From the NCBI RefSeq assembly GCF_050896395.1, contig NZ_JBPBBA010000015.1, positions 13,663 to 77,662 of the forward strand: a DNA stretch of 64,000 nucleotides, given 5' to 3'. The notes under the pieces were generated by a model. It searched no databases, was not told where the DNA came from, and saw only the letters and a program-made list of their open reading frames with translations. This DNA comes from Nioella aestuarii (lineage in GTDB: Bacteria > Pseudomonadota > Alphaproteobacteria > Rhodobacterales > Rhodobacteraceae). The translations under genes and the position numbers were made by a program. Below, one piece after another: positions 1 through 9,549 of this stretch; within the stretch, counting starts at the first letter, position 1; every line of letters begins with the position of its first letter.

Positions 1-49
1 AACATCTTCAAACTTGCCTTGGCGCAACCAGGGTGCTCTGCTGCTTGGA

Positions 50-985
50 ATGATGACCCGTGGCTCTGAACATCCGGTGGAAGTTCACGCATTCGCCTCT
101 GCCGCTTTGGAGAGCGTGCAAGGGCCTTCTGCCCCTGTGCCGGACGTTCCCGGCCCAGACAGCTTACGTCGGCGCGTCCTGCATCTAGCCGCCGGACTTT
201 TCCCGCGACTGACCGCACGGCTGCTTGCCCGCCGTTTCCTGAGCTCCACCTCCTTCGTGGACCGCGCGAAAATTGCCGCCTCGCCAGATATCACTTTGGT
301 CGAACTTGGCACCGGAGGGGCAGTGCTGCGCCACGCAGCTCCAGACCCGACGCGGCCGTATGCACGGGTTCTGCTCGCCCATGGACATGACGGTCATCCA
401 AGGCAATTCGCGCGCATCCTGAAGGCGCTGCGAGTTCGCAATGCAGCGGTCGATGTCCTGGTGTTGCCCGGTCATCTGGATCAGCAGCCGGAAATCTGTG
501 GAGTTGACCGTATCGTCGGCGCCATCGGCGCCGCTTTGGATCTGTTTGGCCCTTATGATTCTGTGGCCACCCACTGCGTCAGCGGCAACGGGTTGCTACA
601 CTGTCTCGATGAGGGGCGCGACGTGGGCAGCGTGGCATTGATTTCCGCCTCGCTCGACCTGCCGCACCTGGTCCGCACAAGCGGGGTTCAATATGGGCTG
701 AAGGGAAAGACGCTGGACCATTTCATCGCGTCGGTCGGCTCGCTTGGCGCACCGTATCCGCTGAATACGCCGTGGCACCACATTGCGACCAGACGCGGTG
801 AACCGCTGATGGTGATCCACGCTAAGGCAGATTGGGCCGCACCGGTTGAGAATGCCGAAGAGCTTGGCAAGCTCTGGCCGAACGCGGATATCCGTATCTT
901 CGACCGGGGCGATCACAACACGATTCTCTCCGTCAGCCCCGCCGTCACGGCAGTTGCAGAGTTCCTCTCAATGATTCCGCTGTGA
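50..985 (+). CDS. alpha/beta hydrolase with a Cys in the nucleophile position
   Basis: Probable alpha/beta-hydrolase-fold enzyme of unknown substrate. The fold is suggested by a strand followed by a His-Gly loop (VLLAHGHDG) near residue 105, a nucleophile-elbow-like THCVSG near residue 174, an Asp in AKADW (about D261) and a His in DRGDHN (about H289). In the elbow a Cys (about C176) sits where most members have Ser, as in dienelactone hydrolases, so the triad would be Cys-Asp-His. ATG codons lie at 50 and 53. The frame is also open to the left edge through a TTG at 14, so the N-terminus could start outside the window. A 230-nt gap separates it from xdhA. The function is inferred from fold only. 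Confidence 0.6.
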   Translation: MMTRGSEHPVEVHAFASAALESVQGPSAPVPDVPGPDSLRRRVLHLAAGLFPRLTARLLARRFLSSTSFVDRAKIAASPDITLVELGTGGAVLRHAAPDPTRPYARVLLAHGHDGHPRQFARILKALRVRNAAVDVLVLPGHLDQQPEICGVDRIVGAIGAALDLFGPYDSVATHCVSGNGLLHCLDEGRDVGSVALISASLDLPHLVRTSGVQYGLKGKTLDHFIASVGSLGAPYPLNTPWHHIATRRGEPLMVIHAKADWAAPVENAEELGKLWPNADIRIFDRGDHNTILSVSPAVTAVAEFLSMIPL

Positions 986-1215
986 CCTTCCTGTTGTCAA
1001 AGCGTTCAATTTTCACCCACATCCCGTGAATAGAACGCATTATTGTGCATTTCTTGAAAGTCCTTTCGCCCGCATCAGTGCCGCATCGCTTGCCACAGAG
1101 AGAAAAAGCCGCTTTCCTGAGGACGCAACAGGGAAGGCGCAATGGCTTTACGTCGCATCGGGCCAGCGCAGATGAGGGCAACGTCCCTCCGACCAGACCG
1201 CGACAAGAGATTTGA

Positions 1216-2595
1216 ATGACAGACGAGGTTGTTTTCCTCCTCAATGGCGCGCCGGTCCGGGTCTCGGATCAGCCGTCTACCCGGACATTGTTGGATTGGC
1301 TGCGCGAGACACAGGGCCTTACCGGAACCAAGGAAGGCTGCAATGAGGGCGATTGTGGTGCCTGCACCGTGGTTGTCACCGACGCGGACGGGTCCAAGGC
1401 CGTCAACGGCTGCATCCTGTTTCTGCCGCAGCTGAACGGCAAGGCAGTGCGCACGGTCGAGGGCATTTCCGGCCCCGACGGTCAGATGCACCCGGTTCAG
1501 ACCGCGATGGTGGAGCATCACGGATCGCAATGCGGGTTCTGCACGCCCGGCATCGTGGCCACTCTGGCAGCGGCCCACACCAATGAAGACACTAAATTCG
1601 ATGATGTGCTGGCAGGGAACCTCTGCCGCTGCACAGGCTACGCCCCGATCATACGGGCCGCGGAGGCTGCTGCGTCCCAACCGGTGCCGGACTGGATGCA
1701 GACCGACCGCGCGGCGGTGGCCTCTCTCGAAGCCGCCCCGCTTACCTTTGCGCCGTCAAGCAGCGATGAACTGGCCGCATGGTTCGAAGCCAACCCCGAT
1801 GCCACGCTCATCGCCGGGGCTACGGATGTGGGGCTCTGGTTCACAAAGATGCTGCGTGATCTTGCGCCAGTGGCTTTTCTCGGCGGGTGCGCGGATCTGA
1901 AAACCATCTCGGAAGATGCGTCCGGGATGCGTGTGGGCGCGATGGTGTCTCTCACGGATCTTCATGCTGCCATTGCATCTCGCCATCCCTCGTTTGCCGA
2001 AATGCTGCGCCGGTTTGCCTCTACGCAAGTCAGGAACGCCGCCACCATCGGCGGCAACATCGCCAATGGGTCGCCCATTGGGGACGCGCCCCCCGCGCTG
2101 ATCGCGCTTGGAGCGGAGCTTCATCTGCGCAAGGGCGACACCCGCCGCACGATCGCGCTGGAAGAATTCTTCATTGATTACGGCAAGCAGGACCGCGCGC
2201 CTGGCGAATTCGTGGAAGGCATCACCATCCCGACCCAGCCCGACCGGCTGCGCTGTTACAAGCTGTCCAAGCGCTTCGATCAGGATATTTCCGCTGTCTG
2301 TGGCTGCCTGTCGGTGACTGTGAAAAACGGCACCGTGACCGACGCAAAACTGGCTTATGGCGGCATGGCGGGCATCCCCAAGCGGGCATCGAATGCCGAG
2401 GCCGCGCTGGTCGGCCAGCCCTGGACGGAAGACACCGTGCGCGCCGCGATGGCCGCCTACGGGCAGGATTTCACCCCACTGACCGACATGCGCGCCTCTG
2501 CCGCCTACCGTCTGGAGACTGCTGCCAACATGCTCCTGCGCTATTTCCACGAGGATCAGGGCACCCTGTCCAATGTGCTGGAGGTGTCGGCATGA
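1216..2595 (+). CDS. xdhA: xanthine dehydrogenase small subunit (2Fe-2S and FAD)
   Basis: Electron-transfer subunit of xanthine dehydrogenase, which oxidises hypoxanthine and xanthine to urate in the cytoplasm. The N-terminal plant-type ferredoxin domain has CNEGDCGAC (Cys42, 47, 50) and Cys66. The second 2Fe-2S domain has CGFCTPG and CRCTG. The FAD-binding domain has AGATDVGL and NAATIGGNIANGSPIGD, followed by the CO-dehydrogenase-flavoprotein C-terminal domain. At 459 aa it is the size of two-subunit bacterial XdhA (Rhodobacter capsulatus type). Its stop overlaps the xdhB start (ATGA), so the subunits are probably translationally coupled. The ABC transporter downstream supports a purine role. 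Confidence 0.95.
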   Translation: MTDEVVFLLNGAPVRVSDQPSTRTLLDWLRETQGLTGTKEGCNEGDCGACTVVVTDADGSKAVNGCILFLPQLNGKAVRTVEGISGPDGQMHPVQTAMVEHHGSQCGFCTPGIVATLAAAHTNEDTKFDDVLAGNLCRCTGYAPIIRAAEAAASQPVPDWMQTDRAAVASLEAAPLTFAPSSSDELAAWFEANPDATLIAGATDVGLWFTKMLRDLAPVAFLGGCADLKTISEDASGMRVGAMVSLTDLHAAIASRHPSFAEMLRRFASTQVRNAATIGGNIANGSPIGDAPPALIALGAELHLRKGDTRRTIALEEFFIDYGKQDRAPGEFVEGITIPTQPDRLRCYKLSKRFDQDISAVCGCLSVTVKNGTVTDAKLAYGGMAGIPKRASNAEAALVGQPWTEDTVRAAMAAYGQDFTPLTDMRASAAYRLETAANMLLRYFHEDQGTLSNVLEVSA

Positions 2596-5000
2596 GCGTT
2601 CACAAATCCCTCCCCCATGACGCGGCACCCCTGCATGTGACCGGTCAGGCCCGCTATGTCGATGACATCCCGGTCCCGGCCAACTGCCTGCATCTGGCTT
2701 TCGGCATGTCCGAGATTGCCCATGGCCGGATCATCTCGATGAATCTCGACGCCGTGCGCGCCGCGCCCGGTGTGGTGATGGTACTGGCCGGTGAGGATTT
2801 CGACGAGATCCCCGATTGCTCGCCCTCGGCCCACGACGAACCGCTGCTGTCGGACGGCTCTATCCACTACCTCGGCCAACCTCTCTTCCTCGTGGCCGCG
2901 ACCAGCCACCTTGCAGCCCGCAAGGCCGCGCGTCTGGCGCAGGTCGTGTACGAGGAACTGGAGCCCATCCTGACCATCGAGCAGGCGCTTGCAGCGAATG
3001 CCCGGTTCGAGGACGGCCCCCGCATCTACGAAAAGGGCGATATCGACGCGGCCCTGGCCCGCGCCACGCATATCATCGAAGGCCGGCTGGAAATGGGCGG
3101 GCAGGAGCATTTCTACCTCGAAGGTCAGGCCGCGCTTGTCATGCCGCAGGAAGGCGGCGACATGGTGGTGCATTGCTCCACCCAGCATCCAAGCGAAATC
3201 CAACACAAGGTCGCCCACGCACTCCACCGCCCGATGAACGCGGTGCGGGTCGAGGTGCGGCGCATGGGTGGTGGCTTCGGCGGCAAGGAAAGCCAGGGCA
3301 ACCATCTGGCCATTGCCTGCGCCATGGTCGCGGATCGCACGGGGCGCCCCGTGAAAATGCGCTATGACCGCGACGATGACATGATGATCACCGGCAAGCG
3401 GCACGACTTCCGTATCGACTACCGTGCAGGCGTTGACGCCCATGGCAAGCTGACCGGGGTCGATTTCGTGCAGATGACCCGCTGCGGATGGGCGATGGAC
3501 CTGTCCCTGCCCGTGGCAGACCGCGCCATGCTTCACGCGGACAATGCCTATCACCTGCCCGCCGCGCGCATCACCTCGCACCGGTTGCGCACCAACACCC
3601 AAAGCGCCACCGCCTATCGCGGCTTTGGCGGACCGCAGGGGGTTCTGGGGATCGAGCGGGTGATGGACCATATCGCCCACACGCTTGGCCTCGACCCGCT
3701 GGAGGTGCGCAAGGCCAACTACTACGCCGAGATGGGCGGCAAACCGGGTGCAATTCCGGAAGCCGATGTCGAGGCCAAAGGTGCGGGCACTGCCCACAAG
3801 ATCAGCTCCGGCACCGGCGGCGCAAAACGCTTCGGCGGCGCGCATTCGCCCGAACCGATGGAAGCCGGTCAGCAGACCACGCCCTATCACATGCCGGTGA
3901 CGGATTTCATCCTGAACGGGCTGACCGCGAAACTGGCGAAGAGCTGCGACTACCACGCCCGCCGCGCCTCGATTGCGGATTGGAACGCCAGCCAGCCGGT
4001 GTTGAAACGTGGTATCGCCCTGACGCCAGTGAAATTCGGCATTTCCTTCACGTTGACCCATCTCAACCAGGCAGGCGCGCTGGTGCATGTCTACAATGAT
4101 GGCTCCATCCATCTGAACCACGGCGGCACGGAAATGGGCCAGGGCCTATTCCAGAAGGTCGCGCAGGTCGCCGCTGACCGCTTTGGCGTGCCGCTCGACC
4201 GGATCAAGATCACCGCGACCGATACCGGCAAGGTGCCCAACACGTCGGCCACTGCGGCCTCGTCGGGCTCTGACCTCAACGGTATGGCGGTGAAAGCCGC
4301 CTGCGACACGATCCGCGACCGGATGGCGGACTTCTTCGCTGAGCAGTACCAGACCAAGCCTGCACAGGTCCGGTTCGCCGATGGCATGGTCCATGTAGGC
4401 AACGAGGCAATCCCTTTCGACGAGGCCGCGAACCGCGCCTATGTCGGTCGGGTCAGCCTGTCGGCCACGGGCTTCTACAAAACGCCAGAGGTCGCATGGG
4501 ACCGCATCGCCGGGCGCGGACGGCCGTTCTTCTACTTTGCGCAAGGGGCGGCCTGTTCCGAGGTCGTCATCGACACGCTTACTGGCGAAAACCGTATCCT
4601 GCGCACCGATATCCTGCATGACGCGGGCAGCAGCCTGAACCCGGTCCTCGATATCGGTCAGGTGGAAGGGGCTTTCGTGCAGGGCGCGGGGTGGCTGACC
4701 ACAGAAGAACTGGTCTGGGACGGAAAGGGACGGCTGCGCACCCATGCGCCCTCGACCTACAAGATCCCAGCCTGTTCCGACCGTCCCCGCGTCTTCAACG
4801 TCGCGCTTTGGGATGCACCCAATCCCGAGGAGACGATCTATCGCTCCAAGGCTGTGGGGGAACCGCCCTTCATGCACGGGATCAGCGTCTGGTCCGCCTT
4901 GGCCGAGGCCGTGGCCGCCTGCGGCCCGAACTATGCCGACCTGCAGGCCCCCGCGACCGCCGAAGAGGTGCTTTCCGCCGTGAAGAGGGCAAGGGGATGA
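2592..5000 (+). CDS. xdhB: xanthine dehydrogenase molybdenum-binding subunit
   Basis: Catalytic molybdopterin-cofactor subunit of xanthine dehydrogenase (802 aa). It has the N-terminal aldehyde-oxidase a/b hammerhead domain and then the Mo-cofactor-binding domains. MGGGFGGKE lies at about 225-233, AYRGFGGPQG follows, and the VGEPP motif carries the expected catalytic Glu (about E757). The length matches bacterial XdhB (about 780 aa), slightly longer through a loop after residue 380. The start overlaps the xdhA stop and the stop overlaps the xdhC start, both as ATGA, so xdhABC forms one coupled unit. Substrate specificity within the xanthine/hypoxanthine class is inferred from family and context. 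Confidence 0.95.
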   Translation: MSVHKSLPHDAAPLHVTGQARYVDDIPVPANCLHLAFGMSEIAHGRIISMNLDAVRAAPGVVMVLAGEDFDEIPDCSPSAHDEPLLSDGSIHYLGQPLFLVAATSHLAARKAARLAQVVYEELEPILTIEQALAANARFEDGPRIYEKGDIDAALARATHIIEGRLEMGGQEHFYLEGQAALVMPQEGGDMVVHCSTQHPSEIQHKVAHALHRPMNAVRVEVRRMGGGFGGKESQGNHLAIACAMVADRTGRPVKMRYDRDDDMMITGKRHDFRIDYRAGVDAHGKLTGVDFVQMTRCGWAMDLSLPVADRAMLHADNAYHLPAARITSHRLRTNTQSATAYRGFGGPQGVLGIERVMDHIAHTLGLDPLEVRKANYYAEMGGKPGAIPEADVEAKGAGTAHKISSGTGGAKRFGGAHSPEPMEAGQQTTPYHMPVTDFILNGLTAKLAKSCDYHARRASIADWNASQPVLKRGIALTPVKFGISFTLTHLNQAGALVHVYNDGSIHLNHGGTEMGQGLFQKVAQVAADRFGVPLDRIKITATDTGKVPNTSATAASSGSDLNGMAVKAACDTIRDRMADFFAEQYQTKPAQVRFADGMVHVGNEAIPFDEAANRAYVGRVSLSATGFYKTPEVAWDRIAGRGRPFFYFAQGAACSEVVIDTLTGENRILRTDILHDAGSSLNPVLDIGQVEGAFVQGAGWLTTEELVWDGKGRLRTHAPSTYKIPACSDRPRVFNVALWDAPNPEETIYRSKAVGEPPFMHGISVWSALAEAVAACGPNYADLQAPATAEEVLSAVKRARG

Positions 5001-5968
5001 GCCTTGATCTGAACGCCCTTCGCGCCGCCGTCGCTGCGCATGGCCGCGTTGCGCGGATCGTGATTGCAGCCTGTGCCGGTTCGGTGCCGCGCGAAACCGG
5101 TACAGCCATGCTGGTCTGGGCCGATGGCCAGTCCGGCACCATCGGTGGTGGTGCGCTGGAGTATCAGGCGGTTGAGCGGGCGCGTCAGGCGCTGACCGGC
5201 TCGGATCGCTTCGACAAGGTGCCGCTTGGCCCCGGACTGGGCCAATGCTGTGGCGGGGCGGTTCAATTGCTGACCGAGGTTTGGGACGAGGCGCGCCTTG
5301 CAGGCGTAACTGGCGCTGTCCATGCGCGCGCCCTGCCCGGCTCCACCCACGCAATGCCGCTAAAGCTGACGGGCCATCTGCGCGCCGCACGGGCAGGTCA
5401 TCGCCCGATTGAGGCACAGCTTGTTCAGGATTGGTTTGTGGAGCCGATCCGGGCCGCAACCATTCCGCTCTGGATCTGGGGGGCGGGCCATGTGGGGCGG
5501 GCGATTGTCGCCACGCTGTCCCCTCTGCCTGACTTCGCCATCACATGGATCGACAGCGCAGCGGATCGCTTCCCCGAAGACATCCCGCAAGGCGTCACCG
5601 CCCTGCCAGCGCCTGACATGCCGGCAGCCATTCGGCTGGCCCCCGTGGACGCACATCACCTGATCCTCACCTATAGCCACGAGATCGACCTGGCGCTTTG
5701 TCATGGTGCACTGGCCCACGGTTTCCGCTTCTGCGGCCTTATCGGATCAGCCACCAAATGGACCCGGTTTCGCAAGCGTTTGCAGCAGCTTGGCCACCAG
5801 GACGCCCGAATTTCACGCATCACCTGCCCGATCGGCAACCCGGAGCTCGGCAAACACCCGCAGGCCATTGCCGTGGGGGTCGCCGCCAGCCTAATCAGGA
5901 ACGCCACCCGCGCCGACCTGCATCAAGATACAGACCGCAATCTGCGGCTCCACTCGGGAGGGGAGTGA
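4997..5968 (+). CDS. xdhC: xanthine dehydrogenase accessory protein XdhC
   Basis: Molybdenum-cofactor chaperone that inserts (sulfurated) Moco into XdhB; it is not part of the mature enzyme. It is 323 aa, the usual XdhC length. The N-terminal XdhC/CoxI domain contains GSVPRETGTAMLVW (about 31-44) and GGGALEYQ. The C-terminal Rossmann domain contains WIWGAGHVGRAI (about 157-168) and FCGLIGSATKWTRF. The start is the ATG overlapping the xdhB stop. The frame is open further upstream, but that part only shadows xdhB. XdhC following xdhAB is the standard order. Confidence 0.93.
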   Translation: MSLDLNALRAAVAAHGRVARIVIAACAGSVPRETGTAMLVWADGQSGTIGGGALEYQAVERARQALTGSDRFDKVPLGPGLGQCCGGAVQLLTEVWDEARLAGVTGAVHARALPGSTHAMPLKLTGHLRAARAGHRPIEAQLVQDWFVEPIRAATIPLWIWGAGHVGRAIVATLSPLPDFAITWIDSAADRFPEDIPQGVTALPAPDMPAAIRLAPVDAHHLILTYSHEIDLALCHGALAHGFRFCGLIGSATKWTRFRKRLQQLGHQDARISRITCPIGNPELGKHPQAIAVGVAASLIRNATRADLHQDTDRNLRLHSGGE

Positions 5969-5969
5969 C

Positions 5970-6008
5970 ATGACACATTCAGGAACAGGACCGGAGGGCG
6001 TCACATGA
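5970..6008 (+). CDS. possible 12-residue coupling peptide between xdhC and the ABC ATPase
   Basis: A 12-codon reading frame (MTHSGTGPEGVT) starts one base after the xdhC stop. A strong GGGAGGGGAG ribosome-binding sequence lies just upstream. Its TGA overlaps the ATG of the ABC ATPase (ATGA). The fit between two coupled genes suggests it may hand ribosomes from xdhC to the transporter genes. The peptide has no recognisable function, and its short length means chance cannot be excluded. Confidence 0.3.
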   Translation: MTHSGTGPEGVT

Positions 6009-7546
6009 CCGACCAACCGCTGCTATCCATCAGCAACATTACCAAGGCCTATCCGGGTGTCGTCGCAAATAGCGACGTGTCCTTCCAGATCATGCCGGGC
6101 GAGGTTCACGCCCTGCTTGGCGAAAACGGCGCCGGGAAATCGACGCTCGTGAAAATGATCTACGGTCTGGTGCGGCCCGATAGCGGCTCGATGACCTTCC
6201 GGGGCGCAGCCTATGCACCGCCAGAGCCGCGTGTGGCGCGGTCCACCGGTGTGGCCATGGTGTTCCAGCACTTCTCGCTCTTCGAAGCGCTCAATGTGGC
6301 TGAAAACATCGCGCTCGGCATGGAAAACCCGCCGCCGCAGCGCGATCTGGCCAAGCGGATTCGTGATGTGAGCGAGGCTTATGGCCTGCCGCTTGATCCT
6401 GATCGTCTGGTCGGTGATCTTTCCGCGGGCGAACGCCAGCGGGTCGAGATCATCCGTTGCCTTCTGCAAGATCCCAAGCTTCTGATCATGGACGAACCCA
6501 CCAGCGTTCTGACCCCGCAGGAAGTGGAAATCCTGTTCCACACCCTGCGCAAGCTGGCCGCCGAGGGCACCTCGATCCTCTATATCAGCCACAAGCTGGA
6601 AGAAATCCGGGCGCTGTGTGACGAAGCAACGATCCTGCGGCTAGGCAAGGTCGTGGGCACCTGCACGCCGCGCGACACGTCGGCGGCGGAAATGGCGGAA
6701 CTGATGGTCGGCAAATCGCTGGCCACCCCGGCCCGCGACAATGCCGATCTGGGCGATGTCATCCTGAAGGTCTCTGGCCTGTCGGTCGAACCCTCGAATC
6801 CCTTCGGCACAACGCTGCGCAATATCGGGATCGAGCTGCGCGCGGGTGAGGTTCTGGGCATTGGCGGCGTTGCCGGAAACGGCCAGGACGAGTTGCTGGC
6901 CGCGCTTTCCGGTGAAGTCACCACCGCGCCGGGGACTGTCTATCTCAACATGCAGCCGATCGGCGACAAGGGCCCCAATGAACGGCGCGAAATGGGCATT
7001 CTCTGCGGGCCGGAAGAACGGCTTGGCCATGCCGCTGCGCCGGATATGAGCCTTGTGGAAAATGCCCTGCTAACCGCACGCCAGCGCAAAAACCTTGCAA
7101 GTAGCGGCTTCATCAACTGGGGGGCAACGCGCGCCTATGCCGAGAAGGTCATTGCCGATTTCGACGTGCGCACGCCCGGCCCGGACAATTTGGCCCGGTC
7201 TCTGTCCGGCGGGAATCTGCAGAAATTCGTAATTGGTCGGGAAATCCTGCAAGACCCAACGGTTCTGGTGGTCAACCAGCCGACCTGGGGTGTCGATGCC
7301 TCGGCTGCCGCCGATATCCGGCAAGCGATCCTTGATCTGGCCCAGAAGGGCGCAGGCGTGATCGTCATCAGCCAGGATCTCGACGAACTGCTGGAGGTGT
7401 CCGACAATTTCGCCGCCCTGAACGAGGGCCGCCTGTCGAACGTGCGCTCCACGCGCGACCTGACCATGGAAACCATCGGGCTGATGCTGGGTGGGGCGCA
7501 TGACATGCATGATCTGGACGAGGAGGCAATCCATGCTGAGGCTTGA
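6005..7546 (+). CDS. ABC transporter ATPase, BmpA/nucleoside uptake type
   Basis: Duplicated-domain ATPase (513 aa) of the RbsA/YufO family that energises uptake of nucleosides or nucleobases with the two permeases downstream. The first nucleotide-binding domain is intact: Walker A GENGAGKST near residue 39, signature LSAGERQR near 139 and Walker B LLIMDEPTS near 159. The second domain keeps LSGGNLQK, but its P-loop region reads GGVAGNGQDE and its Walker B reads VVNQPTWG. It is therefore degenerate, as is common in this family. Linkage to xdhABC points to a purine, with guanosine, xanthine or related compounds as candidates. The exact substrate cannot be read from the sequence. Confidence 0.9.
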   Translation: MTDQPLLSISNITKAYPGVVANSDVSFQIMPGEVHALLGENGAGKSTLVKMIYGLVRPDSGSMTFRGAAYAPPEPRVARSTGVAMVFQHFSLFEALNVAENIALGMENPPPQRDLAKRIRDVSEAYGLPLDPDRLVGDLSAGERQRVEIIRCLLQDPKLLIMDEPTSVLTPQEVEILFHTLRKLAAEGTSILYISHKLEEIRALCDEATILRLGKVVGTCTPRDTSAAEMAELMVGKSLATPARDNADLGDVILKVSGLSVEPSNPFGTTLRNIGIELRAGEVLGIGGVAGNGQDELLAALSGEVTTAPGTVYLNMQPIGDKGPNERREMGILCGPEERLGHAAAPDMSLVENALLTARQRKNLASSGFINWGATRAYAEKVIADFDVRTPGPDNLARSLSGGNLQKFVIGREILQDPTVLVVNQPTWGVDASAAADIRQAILDLAQKGAGVIVISQDLDELLEVSDNFAALNEGRLSNVRSTRDLTMETIGLMLGGAHDMHDLDEEAIHAEA

Positions 7547-8618
7547 GAAACGACCGTCCCCGTCAAAGGCGTGGACCATGGCGACACCGCTGCTGGCCGT
7601 GGTGCTGACCATGATCGCGGGCGGGTTGATGTTTGCCGCACTGGGCAAGAACCCGTTCGAGGCGATCCGCATCATCTTCTGGGATCCGCTCTTTCACGAA
7701 AGCTTTGCCGCGTATTCGCGGCCCCAGCTTCTGGTCAAGGCTGGCCCACTGATCCTGATTGCCATCGGCCTGTCCCTCGGCTTCCGGGCCGGGATCTGGA
7801 ACATCGGGGCCGAGGGTCAGTATATCATGGGCGCCATCGCTGGTGCGTCTTTCGGGCTCGCCTTCTACCCGTCCGAAAGCCCGCTGATCTTCCCCGGAAT
7901 GATCATTGCCGGTGCGCTTGGCGGTTGGGCCTGGTCGATGATCCCCGCGATCCTCAAGACCCGGTTCCGCACGAACGAGATCCTTGTGTCACTGCTATTG
8001 GTCTATGTGGCCGAGAAATTCCTGGCCTCTGCTGCCGTGGGCTTCCTGCGCAACCCCGAAGGGTCCGGCTTCCCCGGCTCGCGCAACCTCAGCCGCATCG
8101 AGTCGATGAACAACCCGGAACTGATCACGGGCACCGGGATGCATTGGGGTGTGCTATTGGCCTTCATCGCGGTCATTGCCGCCTATGTGCTGCTGAACAA
8201 GCACCTACTGGGCTATCAAATCAAGCTGGCCGGACAGGCACCGCGCGCAGCCCGCTTTGCCGGGGTGAACCCCAACAGGCTGATCGTGCTGTGCATGGGT
8301 GTGTCAGGTGCGCTTGCGGGGCTTGCGGGGCTGTTCGAGGTGTCCGGCCCTGCCGGTCAGATCAGCATCGACTTCAACGTGGGCTATGGCTTTACCGCGA
8401 TCATCGTGGCCTTTCTGGGCCGCCTGCATCCCATCGGCATCCTGCTTGCGGGCCTGCTGATGGCGCTGACCTATATCGGCGGTGAACTGGCGCAGCTGAT
8501 GCTGGGCATCCCCGCACCGGCAATTCAGGCGTTCCAGGGCATGTTGCTGTTCTTCCTGCTGGCCGTCGATGTGTTGTCGAGCTTCCGTATCCGCTTCAAG
8601 AAAGAGGGGGTCGCATAA
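7533..8618 (+). CDS. ABC transporter permease 1, purine/nucleoside type
   Basis: Inner-membrane permease (361 aa) of the BPD_transp_2/YufP family with about 8-10 hydrophobic segments. LGFRAGIWNIGAEGQYIMG is the typical conserved loop of BmpA-system permeases. The ATG at 7533 was chosen because AGGAGG lies at 7521-7526 and the following residues match family N-termini. The gene overlaps the end of the ATPase gene by 14 nt. It should pair with the second permease as a heterodimer. The end overlaps the next start. Confidence 0.9.
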   Translation: MLRLEKRPSPSKAWTMATPLLAVVLTMIAGGLMFAALGKNPFEAIRIIFWDPLFHESFAAYSRPQLLVKAGPLILIAIGLSLGFRAGIWNIGAEGQYIMGAIAGASFGLAFYPSESPLIFPGMIIAGALGGWAWSMIPAILKTRFRTNEILVSLLLVYVAEKFLASAAVGFLRNPEGSGFPGSRNLSRIESMNNPELITGTGMHWGVLLAFIAVIAAYVLLNKHLLGYQIKLAGQAPRAARFAGVNPNRLIVLCMGVSGALAGLAGLFEVSGPAGQISIDFNVGYGFTAIIVAFLGRLHPIGILLAGLLMALTYIGGELAQLMLGIPAPAIQAFQGMLLFFLLAVDVLSSFRIRFKKEGVA

Positions 8619-9541
8619 TGGGTATCGATCCAGTCACCCTGATCGTTGCACTGATCACCGTTTCCACCCCCGTGCTGCTGGCCGCGATCGGAGAGCTCGT
8701 CGTCGAAAAGACCGGCGTTCTGAACCTAGGGGTCGAGGGCATGATGGTGACTGGCGCCGTCATGGGCTTTGTGGTTGCCGTCAATACCGGCTCACCAACG
8801 CTTGGCTTTCTTGCCGGGATGGCCAGCGGCGTTGCGCTATCCCTGATTTTCGGGGTCCTGACCCAATTGCTGCTGTCCAACCAGGTTGCGACGGGGCTTG
8901 CTCTAACCTTGTTCGGGCTTGGCCTGTCTGCCCTTCTGGGTGTTGGCTATCCTGGATCGACGCCGCCGGTCGTGACCGACCCGTTCCCGGCCGCGATGGC
9001 CGAGATCCCGGTAATCGGTCCGATCCTATTCGGCCATTCGATGATCACCTATCTTTCCGTCCTGCTGGTTGCAGCGGTTTGGTATGTGCTTGGCTACACC
9101 AAGATGGGCCTGATCATCCGTGCCGTGGGCGAAAACCATGACGCCGCCCATGCGCTTGGCTACAAGGTGATCCGCATCCGCCTTATGGCAATCATGTTTG
9201 GCGGGGCCTGCGCAGGCCTTGGCGGCGCGTTCCTGTCGGTGGTGCGGGTTCAGAACTGGGTCGACGGGATGACCGCTGGCGCAGGTTGGATCGCGCTGGC
9301 ACTGGTTGTTTTCGCCAGCTGGAAACCCTGGCGCGCGCTGCTTGGTGCCTACCTCTTCGGTGGCGTAACAGCGCTGCAACTGCGCCTGCAGGCAGCTGGC
9401 ATCGACATCCCGGTCGAGATCCTTGCGATGTCGCCCTATGTCATCACCATCGTAGTTCTTGTAATCATGTCCTCGGATAAAAGCCGTGCTGCATTGAATG
9501 CGCCCGCCGCTCTTGGCAAGGTGTTCCATGCAACCGGCTAG
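8618..9541 (+). CDS. ABC transporter permease 2, purine/nucleoside type
   Basis: Second BPD_transp_2 permease (307 aa, YufQ-like), almost entirely hydrophobic. VVEKTGVLNLGVEGMMVTGA lies near residues 28-47, and LLSNQVATGLALTLFGLG and KMGLIIRAVGEN follow. These are hallmark segments of nucleoside ABC permeases. Its ATG shares one base with the preceding TAA. Together with the 7533-8618 permease it forms the membrane channel. An ion-channel gene follows after 8 nt, which is not the usual next gene. Confidence 0.9.
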   Translation: MGIDPVTLIVALITVSTPVLLAAIGELVVEKTGVLNLGVEGMMVTGAVMGFVVAVNTGSPTLGFLAGMASGVALSLIFGVLTQLLLSNQVATGLALTLFGLGLSALLGVGYPGSTPPVVTDPFPAAMAEIPVIGPILFGHSMITYLSVLLVAAVWYVLGYTKMGLIIRAVGENHDAAHALGYKVIRIRLMAIMFGGACAGLGGAFLSVVRVQNWVDGMTAGAGWIALALVVFASWKPWRALLGAYLFGGVTALQLRLQAAGIDIPVEILAMSPYVITIVVLVIMSSDKSRAALNAPAALGKVFHATG

Positions 9542-9549
9542 GAGGGCAC

